Counted from the stretch's first letter, positions 17,501 to 27,703 are shown. The stretch: 64,000 nt of DNA from Lachnospiraceae bacterium (GCA_016288005.1 JAEEXY010000006.1:1-64000); one strand, 5' to 3'. The notes: a model not told the origin generated them from the letters alone. Translations and numbers: made by a program.

Positions 17501-17981
17501 GATCGAGACCGATGTTTCCCTCGGGCTTGATATCGAAAACGAGGCCCGTTCCATCATCGATTTCGTACTTGACAAAACAGGCTGTCCCTGGGAATGCGAG
17601 ATCAATCTTACGATCACCGACAATCCCGGTATCCACAGGCTCAATAAGGAGTTCCGTGACATCGACCGTCCGACGGACGTGCTCTCGTTCCCTATGTCCG
17701 ATTTTCCGAAACCCGGCGATTTTACATGGCTCGATGACGGAGGAGAGGACTGCTTCAATCCCGATACCGGTGAGCTCATGCTCGGTGATATCGTGATCAG
17801 CGCCGAAAAGGTGCTCGAGCAGGCAAAGGAGTACGGACACAGCATCAGGCGTGAGTTCTGCTTCCTGCTCGTGCACAGCATGCTCCATCTGATCGGCTAC
17901 GATCACATCGAAAACTCCGACCGCGCGGTCATGGAGGGACTTCAGAAACAAATACTTGAAGACGCAGGGATCAACAGATGA
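17484..17981 (+). CDS. ybeY: endoribonuclease YbeY (rRNA maturation factor)
   Basis: A 165-residue zinc endoribonuclease that matures the 3' end of 16S rRNA and takes part in 70S quality control. The zinc motif HxxxHxxGYDH is present as HSMLHLIGYDH near the C-terminus, and the family motif RPTDVLSFPM is intact. It overlaps the preceding gene by 17 bases and the next by 4 (ATGA), so it is translated as part of the same operon. Confidence 0.96.
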   Translation: MTLLTEIETDVSLGLDIENEARSIIDFVLDKTGCPWECEINLTITDNPGIHRLNKEFRDIDRPTDVLSFPMSDFPKPGDFTWLDDGGEDCFNPDTGELMLGDIVISAEKVLEQAKEYGHSIRREFCFLLVHSMLHLIGYDHIENSDRAVMEGLQKQILEDAGINR

Positions 17982-19291
17982 AGGATTTTTTTGCAAGGCT
18001 TAAGGATGAGATCATTCCGGGTTTTATCAAAAGGCTCAAAGAGGACCGGAAGTTTCTGTATATATGTTCGGGTATCGCGGCTGCGGTACTTATAGCGATC
18101 GCTGTCATTATCATTGTCTGTGTTAACGGCTCGAAAGAGACCCCCGGCACCGCGGCTCCCGATAATGCTTCCACAGTAACCGCGCTGCCCACACCGAGCG
18201 CAGTACCTACACCGACTCCGACGCCGGTGCCCACCGCGACTCCGACTCCGAGCCCTTCGCCGACACCTACGCCCGATCTCCATATCGGAGAGGTGCATTC
18301 CGAGCTCGACGGCGGCTGGATCAAAGAAGAAATCGCAAAACAGCGTCCGTTCTGCGCGATGCTGAACAATATAATCTACGCCAATCCCCAGAGCGGCGTA
18401 GGAGAGGCAAAGATACTCTACGAGGCGCTCGTAGAGGGCGGTATCACCCGTCTGATGGGCGTATACGAGGGTATCACCGAGGATTCGTCATGCGCGACGA
18501 GACTCGGCTCCATACGCAGCGCCAGACATTATTATGTCAGCGTCGCAACCGAGTACGACGCGATCTACGTGCATTTCGGCGGAGCGTATTATGCCTATGA
18601 CAAGATGGAAGAGATGGGCATAAAGGACAATATGGACGGCATGAGCACCGGAGGCGACGTTTTTTACCGCGATTACAGCATAGAGGCGCCTCACAACGCG
18701 TTCTTCTCTTTTCTGGGCGCATACCGTTATCTAGAAGAGCGCAAGCGCCGCACCACACATAAGGACGGCTATACTCCGAACCATTTCACTTTTAATGAAG
18801 AGCAGCTCTATCCCGCGGACAAGTCACCGGTATACGACACAAACGGAGAATTGCTGCCTTATGCAGGTCCGGAGGCGACCCCCGCGTATAAGGTTCTCTT
18901 AAGCTATGACCGCTGGACGCAGCCTTACATGCTCTACGATCCCGAGACACAGCTGTACAACAGATATCAGTTCGGCGGACAGCATATCGACTACAATACG
19001 CAGCAGCCGCTGACATTTACGAATATCATCATTCAGATCGTTCATGAATGGGATAAGGACCATAACGACTACCAGGATATGGACCTGACCGACACTTCGG
19101 GCAAGGGATATTACATCTCGAAGGGCCAGTGTGTCCCGATCACCTGGAAAAAGAACGAAAAAGCCGGCTTCATGATGTATTACGGCTCGGACGGAGAGGT
19201 ACTGAGCATTAATCCCGGAAAGACATTTATTTCACTGTTCCCCGATTTCAGGGCAGATTACCTCTCGATAGAGGCAGAGCAAAATGACTGA
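17978..19291 (+). CDS. membrane-anchored DUF3048 protein (YerB-like)
   Basis: A 437-residue protein anchored by one membrane segment (about residues 24-46). An extracellular linker of Thr-Pro repeats follows (about 58-97; PTPTPTPVPT), spanning the wall. The rest matches the two-part DUF3048 family, with RPFCAMLNN at the start of the N-terminal half, ARSARHY-like SARHYYVSVA and the GKGYYISKGQ C-terminal region. The family includes lipoprotein YerB and has no established biochemical role. It overlaps ybeY (4 bases) and the exporter gene (8 bases). Confidence 0.85.
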   Translation: MKDFFARLKDEIIPGFIKRLKEDRKFLYICSGIAAAVLIAIAVIIIVCVNGSKETPGTAAPDNASTVTALPTPSAVPTPTPTPVPTATPTPSPSPTPTPDLHIGEVHSELDGGWIKEEIAKQRPFCAMLNNIIYANPQSGVGEAKILYEALVEGGITRLMGVYEGITEDSSCATRLGSIRSARHYYVSVATEYDAIYVHFGGAYYAYDKMEEMGIKDNMDGMSTGGDVFYRDYSIEAPHNAFFSFLGAYRYLEERKRRTTHKDGYTPNHFTFNEEQLYPADKSPVYDTNGELLPYAGPEATPAYKVLLSYDRWTQPYMLYDPETQLYNRYQFGGQHIDYNTQQPLTFTNIIIQIVHEWDKDHNDYQDMDLTDTSGKGYYISKGQCVPITWKKNEKAGFMMYYGSDGEVLSINPGKTFISLFPDFRADYLSIEAEQND

Positions 19292-20912
19292 GAAACGTAA
19301 AAACGATTTCCTGCTGCAGGGCGGCATACTCGCCATAGCAGGCCTGATCACCAGATTCATAGGTCTTGTTTACCGCATCCCGCTGACACGCATCGTCGGG
19401 ACCGAGGGCATGGCCTATTACAATACCGCATACGAGATATACAACATAGCGCTGCTCGTATCGACCTACAGCGTGCCGGTAGCAGTCTCGAAACTTATCG
19501 CCGACAGGGATTCGCGCGGCCAGTACCTGAACTCACACAGGATATTCAGGGTCGGCATGGTCCTTTCTTCAGGGATCGGTCTTGCAGTATCGCTGCTCCT
19601 TTTCATATTCGCGAAAAACCTGGCCTCCTTCATGAAATGGCCGAGCGCCGCGATACCTTTGAGGGTCCTGGCTCCCACGATCTTTGTTTTCTCGATCATG
19701 GGCATCATCAGGGGGCTGTTCCAGGGGAAACGAACGATGGTCCCGACTGCTTTTTCGCAGATCATCGAGCAGATATTCAACGCGATATTCAGTATAGTTG
19801 CGGCATTGCTGCTGATCCGCGCGCATAAGGACAGCGCGGAAGCTGCGGCGTACGGAGCTGCCGGCGGCACTACAGGTACACTCGTCGGTGCCGTGTTCGG
19901 GCTGATATTCCTGGTATTCATCTATTCGATCAACTCGGAGTATTTTACCCGCAAATGCCTGAAAGACCATACCGGCATACGTGAGAGCGATAAGGACATC
20001 GCAAAGATGATCCTGCTGACCATGCTGCCGATCATCCTCAGCCAGACTATCTATCAGCTGAGCGGTATCCTCGACAACTACATGTTCAGCCGCATCCTGT
20101 TCGGCAAAGGCATGGAAGAGGCCGAAAAAGCCGTACTTTACGAGGCTTATTCAAACAAATACAAATGGCTATATAACCTGCCCGTCGCGATAGCGTCAGC
20201 TTTCGGCGTGTCCATCGTTCCGACGCTTTCGGCCACATTTAAGAGCAATAATCTCGATTCCGTAAGGACCAAGGTCGCGTCCTCGATCAAGGTAAACATG
20301 ATCGTCGCGATCCCTTCGGCCGTGGGACTTACATTCCTCGGCGGTCCGATACTGCTTTTGCTGTTTAACCGCCCCGACGATCTGCTGAGCGGAAAGCTCA
20401 TGACACTCGGCGGCATCGCGGTCGTTTTCTTTGCTCTATCCACGCTCACCAACGGCATATTGCAGGGCATAGACAGACTGTCGCTCCCCGTCATCCATTC
20501 GGCGATATCGCTCGCTGTGCATATTGTGCTGGTCATCGTGCTCGTAGGTCCGCTTAATTTCGGCGCTTACGGACTCGTTATCGGCAATGTGACCTACGGT
20601 CTGCTCGTTTGCATACTCAACTGGATCTCGATCGGCGACATACTCGAGTACAGGCAGGAGATAAGGACAACCTTCCTGATGCCCCTGGCTGCGTCCCTTA
20701 TCATGGGACTGATCTCCTTCGGCATATTTAAGGGCCTGAACCTGCTCACACACAGCAATAACGTATCGGTCATCATAGCGATCATCGTTGCGATACCCGT
20801 ATATTTTGCGGCGCTCCTGCTCCTTAAGGGAGTATCCGAAGAGGAGCTGAAAGGCTTCCCCAAGGGTGCACTGCTCGTAACCGCCGCAAAGAAAATGAGA
20901 TTACTCAGATAA
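19284..20912 (+). CDS. polysaccharide/lipid-linked precursor exporter (MurJ/SpoVB-like, MOP superfamily)
   Basis: A 542-residue protein with about 14 hydrophobic segments. The N-terminus FLLQGGILAIAGLITRFIG and the YRIPLTRIVG motif are characteristic of the SpoVB/YtgP branch of the MVF (MurJ) family. IRGLFQGKRTMVPTAFSQIIEQ in pieces matches the family loop. Members flip lipid-linked cell wall precursors across the membrane. Which lipid is used here is not visible; the lipid II flippase is the leading option for this branch. Confidence 0.87.
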   Translation: MTEKRKNDFLLQGGILAIAGLITRFIGLVYRIPLTRIVGTEGMAYYNTAYEIYNIALLVSTYSVPVAVSKLIADRDSRGQYLNSHRIFRVGMVLSSGIGLAVSLLLFIFAKNLASFMKWPSAAIPLRVLAPTIFVFSIMGIIRGLFQGKRTMVPTAFSQIIEQIFNAIFSIVAALLLIRAHKDSAEAAAYGAAGGTTGTLVGAVFGLIFLVFIYSINSEYFTRKCLKDHTGIRESDKDIAKMILLTMLPIILSQTIYQLSGILDNYMFSRILFGKGMEEAEKAVLYEAYSNKYKWLYNLPVAIASAFGVSIVPTLSATFKSNNLDSVRTKVASSIKVNMIVAIPSAVGLTFLGGPILLLLFNRPDDLLSGKLMTLGGIAVVFFALSTLTNGILQGIDRLSLPVIHSAISLAVHIVLVIVLVGPLNFGAYGLVIGNVTYGLLVCILNWISIGDILEYRQEIRTTFLMPLAASLIMGLISFGIFKGLNLLTHSNNVSVIIAIIVAIPVYFAALLLLKGVSEEELKGFPKGALLVTAAKKMRLLR

Positions 20913-20921
20913 GGATCATGT

Positions 20922-22184
20922 ATGACTGCTTCAAACAGACACAAACTCATCATCATCGGCTGCGGTGCTTCGGGCATGGCGGCCGCGATATCTGCGTCTG
21001 TTTATGAAAAAGACATTCTGATACTCGAACGCAATCCCGTCGCCGGTAAAAAGATCACCGCCACGGGCAACGGCAAATGCAATTTTACCAACGAACAGGT
21101 CTCTATGCAGGATCTGCGCAGCGGCTCCGGAAATGCGTTCCCTATCTACAGGCATTTTGACAACCGTGACGCGCTCGACTTTTTCGAATCTCTCGGCATA
21201 CCTCCCTTCAACAGAAACGGATATTATTATCCTTTCAGCAATCAGGCCGCGTCTGTAAGGGACGCTTTCGTCAACAGGCTCGAGGAGCTAAAGATCCCGG
21301 TCGTTTATGACTGCCGCGTCAGGTCTGTCGAGAAGAAGAGCGGCATGTTCAGGCTTATGTGCCAGGACACGGAATATACCTGCGAACGGCTGATCATAGC
21401 CGCGGGCGGTCAGGCCCAGTCCTGTTTCGGAACCGACGGCTCGTTTTATTACATCTGCCGCAAGCTCGGTCACAGTGTCGTTGAACCCATACCGGCACTC
21501 GTAGGGCTCACATCCGACGCGCCTTATTTAAAGCAGCTGGCCGGCGTGCGCCATGAAGCAACTGTAACGCTCAATATAGACAAGCGGACACATTCCCGCG
21601 AATACGGCGAGATCATATTCAACAAAGCCGGGATCTCAGGCATCCCCGTTATGAATGCTTCCGCGCCTGCCTTACGAGCCATGGCGGAAGGTCACGAAAT
21701 CAAACTTTCGCTCGATTTTTTCAGGGATATTTCCACAGACCGTCTCACGTGCTTTTTATGCAGGCATTTCGAACGCAGCCGCCTGAGTCTCGTGCGTTGT
21801 CTGACAGGTGTCTTAAACGACAAAATGATCGGCGTTATCCTTAAAGAATGCGGCGTTTCCGGCGAATATAACGACCGGAGAAACGATAATTACAAGATGT
21901 TTGAAAAGCTCGCGCGTAAGATGAAAAACTTCATCATACCCATTACAGGCTCTGCTGGCTTTGAGAACGCGCAGACCACCTCGGGCGGCATACCTCTGTA
22001 TGAGCTGGACGCCGATTCTCTCGAATCGAAGCTCTGCCCGGGCCTGTACATCACGGGTGAGCTGGTCGATGTGGACGGACGCTGCGGCGGATACAATCTT
22101 CAATGGGCATGGACTTCCGGCGTGATCGCGGGAGCTTATGCCGGCGGAGGAAAATTTGATAAGACTAAACTCATTACGCCTTGA
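20922..22184 (+). CDS. HI0933/BaiN-like flavoprotein
   Basis: A 420-residue FAD-binding protein of the HI0933 family. The dinucleotide fold is GCGASGMAAAISA; the family motifs ATGNGKCNFTN, AAGGQAQ, TSGGIPLYELD and the C-terminal NLQWAWTSG are present. Some members have been reported as steroid or fatty-acid reductases, but the activity cannot be assigned from sequence. It is followed by a second flavoprotein whose start lies inside this gene. Confidence 0.88.
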   Translation: MTASNRHKLIIIGCGASGMAAAISASVYEKDILILERNPVAGKKITATGNGKCNFTNEQVSMQDLRSGSGNAFPIYRHFDNRDALDFFESLGIPPFNRNGYYYPFSNQAASVRDAFVNRLEELKIPVVYDCRVRSVEKKSGMFRLMCQDTEYTCERLIIAAGGQAQSCFGTDGSFYYICRKLGHSVVEPIPALVGLTSDAPYLKQLAGVRHEATVTLNIDKRTHSREYGEIIFNKAGISGIPVMNASAPALRAMAEGHEIKLSLDFFRDISTDRLTCFLCRHFERSRLSLVRCLTGVLNDKMIGVILKECGVSGEYNDRRNDNYKMFEKLARKMKNFIIPITGSAGFENAQTTSGGIPLYELDADSLESKLCPGLYITGELVDVDGRCGGYNLQWAWTSGVIAGAYAGGGKFDKTKLITP

Positions 22185-23778
22185 GATTGGCTATACGGAT
22201 GAGGACCTGATAAGCGCTGTACGCAGGCGCCTTCGGATCCCCGACAAACATCCTTTTTCCCATGAGCTCGTCAGGCTTTCGCTCGACGCCAGGAAAAAGG
22301 ATGATATTCACTATACGTGTTCTGTCGATGTCTGGATAGATAACGAAAAAGATATACTTAAAGACAAACGCATAAAAAATGTTGCGCCCGCCGAGCCTGT
22401 GATATACGCAGACCCGTTCGATACGCTCACCGACGCGCAGAAAGCCGCGTTAAAGGACATTAAACGTCCCGTAGTGGTCGGTTTCGGACCCGCGGGCATG
22501 CTCGCAGGCTATAAGCTCGCAAAAGCCGGACTCAGGCCTCTGATCGTAGAGAGAGGGCGCGACGTAGATACGCGCATAGCCGATGTGAACGCATTCTGGC
22601 AGGGCGGCCCGCTCGACCCTGAATCGAATGTCCAATTCGGAGAAGGCGGCGCCGGTACTTTTTCAGACGGAAAACTAAACACGATGATCCACGACAAGTT
22701 CGGACGGATCACCGAGTTTTTCAGGATATTCATCAAATGCGGCGCAGACCCTTCGATCAGATACATCAATAAGCCGCATATCGGCACCGACAGACTTACA
22801 GAGATCGTACGCAATATCCGCAAAGAGATCATCTCATGCGGCGGAGAGGTCAGATTCGATACAAAACTTACAGGCCTTGATATACATGACCGCAGGCTTT
22901 GCGGCATATACGTGAACGGCAGCGAATACATCGAATGTGATACGCTGGTCCTCGCTCTCGGCCACAGCGCGCGCGATACGTTCGAGATGCTGTATTCCTC
23001 CGGCATCGATATGGAGAAAAAGGCTTTCGCGATGGGTGTTCGCATACAGCATCCCCAGGAACTGATAGGCCGCGCTCAGTATGGCGAGTCATACAGACGG
23101 CTCCCTGCGGCCGATTACAAACTGACATATCAGGCATCGAACGGCAGGGGAGTATACTCATTCTGCATGTGTCCCGGTGGTTTTGTGGTCAACGCCTCAT
23201 CCGAGGAAGGACGCCTGGCGGTCAACGGCATGAGCAATTCCGACCGTTCCGAAGCCACCGCCAATTCCGCGCTGGTCGTAAATGTACGTGAGGACGATTT
23301 CGGCGGCGATTCACCTCTTTCCGGCATGGAACTGCAGCGCAGGCTCGAGGAGGCGGCATACGCCGATGGCAGGGGCAGGATACCCGCACAGTATTACGCG
23401 GATTTTAAGGCGGGAAGGGCAAGCGATCTCTCCGGCGGGCAGCTCCCGGCTCCCAATACAAAGGGCGCATACACCGGAGGGAATCTCAAAAACGTGCTTC
23501 CCTCATACATTTCAGAGAGCATTGAAGAGGCCATGCCCGTATTCGGCAGGACCATCGCAGGCTTTGACAGCCCCGACGCCCTGATGATAGGACTCGAGAG
23601 CAGGACATCATCGCCTGTGCGGCTTACCAGGGACGAGAACAGTTTCGAGGCCGTCGGTATAAAAGGCATTTACCCCTGCGGAGAGGGCGCCGGATACGCG
23701 GGCGGCATCACGAGCGCCGCAGTGGACGGCATAAAGGTCTACGAGGCCATTCTTCGCGGATCATATAATCAGATTTAA
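22156..23778 (+). CDS. FAD-dependent oxidoreductase (COG2509-like)
   Basis: A likely TTG start at 22156 is chosen: GGAGG (22146-22150) lies 5 bases upstream, and the product then begins MIRLNSLRLEIGY. An ATG at 22138 would place that ribosome site inside the gene. The gene overlaps the preceding flavoprotein by 29 bases. The N-terminal 85 residues form a small alpha/beta domain, followed by the FAD fold GFGPAGMLAGYKLA, then FGEGGAGTFSDGKLNT and CMCPGGFVV. The C-terminus has GEGAGYAGGI. The family is widespread in anaerobes and not biochemically assigned. Confidence 0.85.
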   Translation: MIRLNSLRLEIGYTDEDLISAVRRRLRIPDKHPFSHELVRLSLDARKKDDIHYTCSVDVWIDNEKDILKDKRIKNVAPAEPVIYADPFDTLTDAQKAALKDIKRPVVVGFGPAGMLAGYKLAKAGLRPLIVERGRDVDTRIADVNAFWQGGPLDPESNVQFGEGGAGTFSDGKLNTMIHDKFGRITEFFRIFIKCGADPSIRYINKPHIGTDRLTEIVRNIRKEIISCGGEVRFDTKLTGLDIHDRRLCGIYVNGSEYIECDTLVLALGHSARDTFEMLYSSGIDMEKKAFAMGVRIQHPQELIGRAQYGESYRRLPAADYKLTYQASNGRGVYSFCMCPGGFVVNASSEEGRLAVNGMSNSDRSEATANSALVVNVREDDFGGDSPLSGMELQRRLEEAAYADGRGRIPAQYYADFKAGRASDLSGGQLPAPNTKGAYTGGNLKNVLPSYISESIEEAMPVFGRTIAGFDSPDALMIGLESRTSSPVRLTRDENSFEAVGIKGIYPCGEGAGYAGGITSAAVDGIKVYEAILRGSYNQI

Positions 23779-23788
23779 CGGAGTATTT

Positions 23789-25261
23789 ATGTTTGAACTT
23801 AACTTACAGGGCATCGACATTAACGGCGAGCCCCCGAAGTCCGATCCCGAACGGCAGTATTACTATATCGCGAAATGCAGGGATCATCTGAAAAAACGTG
23901 AGGCTGAGCTCGGCCGCAAGCTGACATACCACAATGAGACCTTCGGATGCCAGATGAATTTCAAGGATTCCGAGAAGCTCAACGGCGTGCTCGAGGCCAT
24001 TGGATACGAGCCGCGCGACGACGAAAAGGCCGATTTTGTTATCTACAATACCTGTACGGTCAGGGAAAACGCGAATGACCGCGTATACGGCAGGATCGGA
24101 TATCTCGGAAAGCTTAAGAAATCGCGGAATGACATGATAATAGCGATGTGCGGCTGCATGATGCAGGAGCCTACAGCTGTAGAAAAAATAAAGACCAGCT
24201 ACAGATTCGTCGATCTGATCTTCGGCACACACAATATCTTCAAACTCGCGGAGCTAATCTGGTCCGTATATGAGGAGCGCGAGCAGAGAGCGCGCGATCC
24301 CAAGCTCAAAAAACGCATGGTGATCGACGTCTGGAAGGACACGAACGAGATCATCGAGGAGCTGCCGAGTTCGCTGAAATACTCGTTCAAGGCCGGCGTC
24401 AATATCATGTTCGGCTGCAACAATTTCTGTACCTACTGCATCGTGCCTTATGTCAGGGGCCGCGAGAGATCGCGCAGACCCGATGACATCATCAACGAGA
24501 TAAAGGATATGGTCTCGCACGGAGTCGTCGAGATCATGCTGCTCGGACAGAATGTCAATTCATACGGCAAAAACCTCGACGAACCGATCACTTTTGCGGA
24601 GCTGCTGCGGCGCGTCGATGAGGTCGAAGGCATAAAGAGGATCCGTTTCATGACATCTCACCCGAAGGACCTGTCCGACGAGCTGATCGATGTCATTGCC
24701 GCTTCAAGGCATGTATGCAGGCATATACACCTGCCCGTGCAGTCCGGCAGCAACAGGCTCTTAAAGGCCATGAACAGGCATTATACACGCGAGGATTATC
24801 TGCTGCTCGTGGATAAGCTTAAAGCAAAAATACCCGATATCGCGATCACCACCGACATCATCGTAGGATTCCCCGGCGAGACGGAGGAGGATTTTGAGGA
24901 TACCCTCGATATCTGCAGGAAAGTCGGATACGACAGCGCGTTTACATTTATCTATTCAAAGAGGACCGGTACGCCGGCGGCCGCGATGCCCGATCAGGTA
25001 CCCGAAGAGGTCACTTCCGAAAGATTTAAGCGTCTGCTCGACGTTGTCGGCAAATGCTCGGAGGAACGCGCAAAGACCCTCACCGGGAAGACATTGCCCG
25101 TGCTCGTTGAAGAGGAGAACAGGACGGAAAACATGCTCACAGGCAGACTCGACAACAATCTGCTCGTGCATTTCAACGGCGATCCGTCACTGCTCGGAAG
25201 CATCGTAAACGTCAGGCTCAACGAGTGCAAAGGGTTTTACTATATAGGAGAACAGGTATAG
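23789..25261 (+). CDS. miaB: tRNA-2-methylthio-N6-dimethylallyladenosine synthase MiaB
   Basis: A radical-SAM methylthiotransferase acting on i6A37 of tRNAs that read UNN codons. Its 490 residues cover the N-terminal UPF0004 domain with three cluster cysteines (FGCQMN, NTCTVRENA, MCGCMM), the radical-SAM CxxxCxxC (GCNNFCTYCIVPY), and a C-terminal TRAM domain. About 60 residues precede the first cluster motif, an N-terminal extension common in clostridial MiaB. It starts 10 bases after the flavoprotein. Confidence 0.95.
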   Translation: MFELNLQGIDINGEPPKSDPERQYYYIAKCRDHLKKREAELGRKLTYHNETFGCQMNFKDSEKLNGVLEAIGYEPRDDEKADFVIYNTCTVRENANDRVYGRIGYLGKLKKSRNDMIIAMCGCMMQEPTAVEKIKTSYRFVDLIFGTHNIFKLAELIWSVYEEREQRARDPKLKKRMVIDVWKDTNEIIEELPSSLKYSFKAGVNIMFGCNNFCTYCIVPYVRGRERSRRPDDIINEIKDMVSHGVVEIMLLGQNVNSYGKNLDEPITFAELLRRVDEVEGIKRIRFMTSHPKDLSDELIDVIAASRHVCRHIHLPVQSGSNRLLKAMNRHYTREDYLLLVDKLKAKIPDIAITTDIIVGFPGETEEDFEDTLDICRKVGYDSAFTFIYSKRTGTPAAAMPDQVPEEVTSERFKRLLDVVGKCSEERAKTLTGKTLPVLVEEENRTENMLTGRLDNNLLVHFNGDPSLLGSIVNVRLNECKGFYYIGEQV

Positions 25262-25278
25262 AAAGGAGAACAAAAACT

Positions 25279-26604
25279 ATGAGAATGTATGATCTTATCG
25301 ACAAAAAGAGAAACGGCGGAAAGCTTACAAAAGAGGAGATCGAGTTCATCGTCAGCGGTTTTACCGGCGGCTCGATCCCGGATTACCAGATGTCCGCATT
25401 CCTTATGGCTGTCTGCTGCAGAGGCATGGACACTGAGGAGACCACGCAGCTGACACTTGCCATGGCCCACAGCGGTGACATGCTCGATCTGTCGCCCATC
25501 AAAGGCGTCAAGGTTGACAAACACAGCACCGGCGGCGTAGGAGACAAGACCTCGCTCGTTATCGGCCCCATGGTAGCTGCGCTCGGCATCCCCGTTGCGA
25601 AGATGTCCGGCCGCGGCCTCGGTCACACGGGCGGCACCATAGACAAGCTCGAGAGCATCAAGGGTTTCTCGACCTCCATTTCTCCCGAGAAGTTCTTTGA
25701 GGACGTAAACCGCATCAAACTCGCCATCACCGGACAGTCCGCGAACCTCGCGCCCGCGGACAAAAAGATCTACGCTCTGCGCGATGTTACCGCTACAGTC
25801 AGCAATATCTCCCTGATATCCAGCAGCATCATGAGCAAAAAGCTCGCGAGCGGCGCAGATGTCATCGTGCTCGACGTCAAGACCGGCTCGGGCGCTTTCA
25901 TGAAGACCGTTGAGGATTCAGTCGCTCTTGCCGAGGCTATGGTAAATATCGGCAACGGCGCCGGCAGAAAGACCTACGGTGTTATCACCGACATGAACCA
26001 GCCTTTAGGCCGCGCGGTCGGCAATTCACTCGAGGTTATCGAAGCGATCAACGCCCTTAAGGGTCAGGGTCCCGAGGACCTCATGGCAGACGCGCTCGCG
26101 CTCGGAACATACATGGTTTACGGAGCGGGCAAGGCTTCTTCGCCCGATGAGGCTCGCGAGATGCTGTTAAAGACTATCGAAGACGGCAGCGCATTGAAGA
26201 AAATGGCCGAGTTCGTCGAAGCCCAGGGCGGCGATCCCGCATATGTATATGACACCGACAAATTCGAGAAGGCAACTATCGTCGAGCCCGTTTTGAGCGA
26301 CCGTGAGGGCTATGTTTCCTCTATCCATACCGATGAGGTCGGCATGACTTCACTGATCCTCGGCGGCGGAAGAGAGACCAAGGAGTCCGTTATCGATCTG
26401 TCGGTCGGCATGATCATCGATAAAAAGATCGGCGACCACGTTGATAAGGGAGAGCCTCTTGCCACGCTCTACGCAAACGACAGGACCAAGCTCGAGGCGG
26501 CAAAAGCACGCTTTCTCGGCGCATACACGATCGGTGCGAAGCCCGATGTCCTGCCCAAGCATGTATACGGCATAGTTACCGAAGACGGCATTAAAATGTT
26601 CTGA
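25279..26604 (+). CDS. pdp: pyrimidine-nucleoside phosphorylase
   Basis: Splits uridine or thymidine with phosphate into base and (deoxy)ribose-1-phosphate. The ATG at 25279 follows GGAG (25265-25268); an earlier ATG at 25225 lies inside miaB and gives residues foreign to the family. The 441-residue product begins MRMYDLIDKKRNGGKLT and has the signature SGRGLGHTGGTIDKLES in two parts, plus the KHSTGGVGDKTS phosphate site. Whether it takes uridine, thymidine or both is not readable. Confidence 0.94.
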   Translation: MRMYDLIDKKRNGGKLTKEEIEFIVSGFTGGSIPDYQMSAFLMAVCCRGMDTEETTQLTLAMAHSGDMLDLSPIKGVKVDKHSTGGVGDKTSLVIGPMVAALGIPVAKMSGRGLGHTGGTIDKLESIKGFSTSISPEKFFEDVNRIKLAITGQSANLAPADKKIYALRDVTATVSNISLISSSIMSKKLASGADVIVLDVKTGSGAFMKTVEDSVALAEAMVNIGNGAGRKTYGVITDMNQPLGRAVGNSLEVIEAINALKGQGPEDLMADALALGTYMVYGAGKASSPDEAREMLLKTIEDGSALKKMAEFVEAQGGDPAYVYDTDKFEKATIVEPVLSDREGYVSSIHTDEVGMTSLILGGGRETKESVIDLSVGMIIDKKIGDHVDKGEPLATLYANDRTKLEAAKARFLGAYTIGAKPDVLPKHVYGIVTEDGIKMF

Positions 26605-26644
26605 ACACAAACTGAAACTGCGAATAATTGAAAGGAGGGCTGAT

Positions 26645-27667
26645 ATGTCGGACAAATACAGGAATTTAAGAGTCGATCCTTTGGGAAATGCCGATTTCTC
26701 CAGCCTTTCCGAAGCAGCTTTTTTCCTGAAGGGATCCAAGATACCGACCAGGCTCGTGCTGGCGGCCACCGCGTACAACGAAAGCGTTGTTTTCGAGTGT
26801 TCAAACCTCATAGTCACGGGAGAGACGGACGATCCCGCACAAACCGTGATCGTCGACAGCCATTACGCGAAGGAGCTGCACCCGCAGGGCTTTACGCGCG
26901 GCACTTTCTGGACCGCTGTGGTGCGTACCGACGGCAATAACATCACTTTCAGAAATCTGACGATCACAAACGCAGCCGGCAACGGCAAAAAGGTCGGTCA
27001 GGCGATCGCCCTGTATGCCGACGGATGCGGGATACTCGTTGAGAACTGCAGGCTGATAGGGCATCAGGACACACTGTTTACCGCGCCTTTCCCCGATCTG
27101 AACAAGCACGGACGCAACGAGGGTTTCGGTCCGAAAAACGATCTGCCGCGCGATCCTTCTGTGCAGATCTACCGCAGATGCTATATCGAAGGCGACGTGG
27201 ATTTCATATTCGGTGGCGCCACAGCTCTGTTTGAAGACTGCACGATCTATTCGCATGATGCCGTTTCAGAGCTCGATCCCGGCGATAAGACTTCCTGCAG
27301 AGGCTATATCTGCGCGCCGTGCACAGTGCCTTCGCTCAAATACGGTTATCTGTTCGTCGGCTGCAGGATGGTCTCAAACTGTCCGGATCATACCGTTTAT
27401 CTCGGACGCCCGTGGAGGCCTTACGGCAGGGCGGTATTTATCAACTGCATCACGGATGAGCATATCTGCGATGGTCTGTTTAACGACTGGGACAATATCG
27501 CGAACCGCGAGACATGCTATTTTGCGGTAAGTGAGGACATGGTCCCCGACCAAAAGGCTCCTGGCTCATTTTATCATGTTATGAAAAATGACGCCGCGCG
27601 GGAATATATCAGCGCTTTCAGGGCATTTGTCTCTAATTTTTTTAATAATTCAACAAATATTTTTTGA
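26645..27667 (+). CDS. pectinesterase (CE8 family) without signal peptide
   Basis: Removes methyl esters from pectin or its oligomers. The 340-residue right-handed beta-helix protein has the CE8 catalytic set: GQAIAL (Gln), GHQDTLF (Asp), DVDFIFGGA (nucleophilic Asp) and LGRPWRP (Arg). AAAGGAGG precedes the ATG. There is no signal peptide or membrane segment, so it should act in the cytoplasm on imported oligogalacturonides. No pectin transporter or lyase adjoins it; a rhamnogalacturonan-lyase-like gene lies 33 kb away. Confidence 0.9.
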   Translation: MSDKYRNLRVDPLGNADFSSLSEAAFFLKGSKIPTRLVLAATAYNESVVFECSNLIVTGETDDPAQTVIVDSHYAKELHPQGFTRGTFWTAVVRTDGNNITFRNLTITNAAGNGKKVGQAIALYADGCGILVENCRLIGHQDTLFTAPFPDLNKHGRNEGFGPKNDLPRDPSVQIYRRCYIEGDVDFIFGGATALFEDCTIYSHDAVSELDPGDKTSCRGYICAPCTVPSLKYGYLFVGCRMVSNCPDHTVYLGRPWRPYGRAVFINCITDEHICDGLFNDWDNIANRETCYFAVSEDMVPDQKAPGSFYHVMKNDAAREYISAFRAFVSNFFNNSTNIF

Positions 27668-27674
27668 AAATTGC

Positions 27675-27703
27675 TTGATTTATGATTTGTGGTGTAGTAT
27701 TAT
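27675..27703 (+). promoter_or_regulatory. promoter of the DUF1015 gene
   Basis: TTGATT (27675-27680) and TATTAT (27698-27703) are 17 bases apart, 70 bases before the ATG. Confidence 0.55.
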
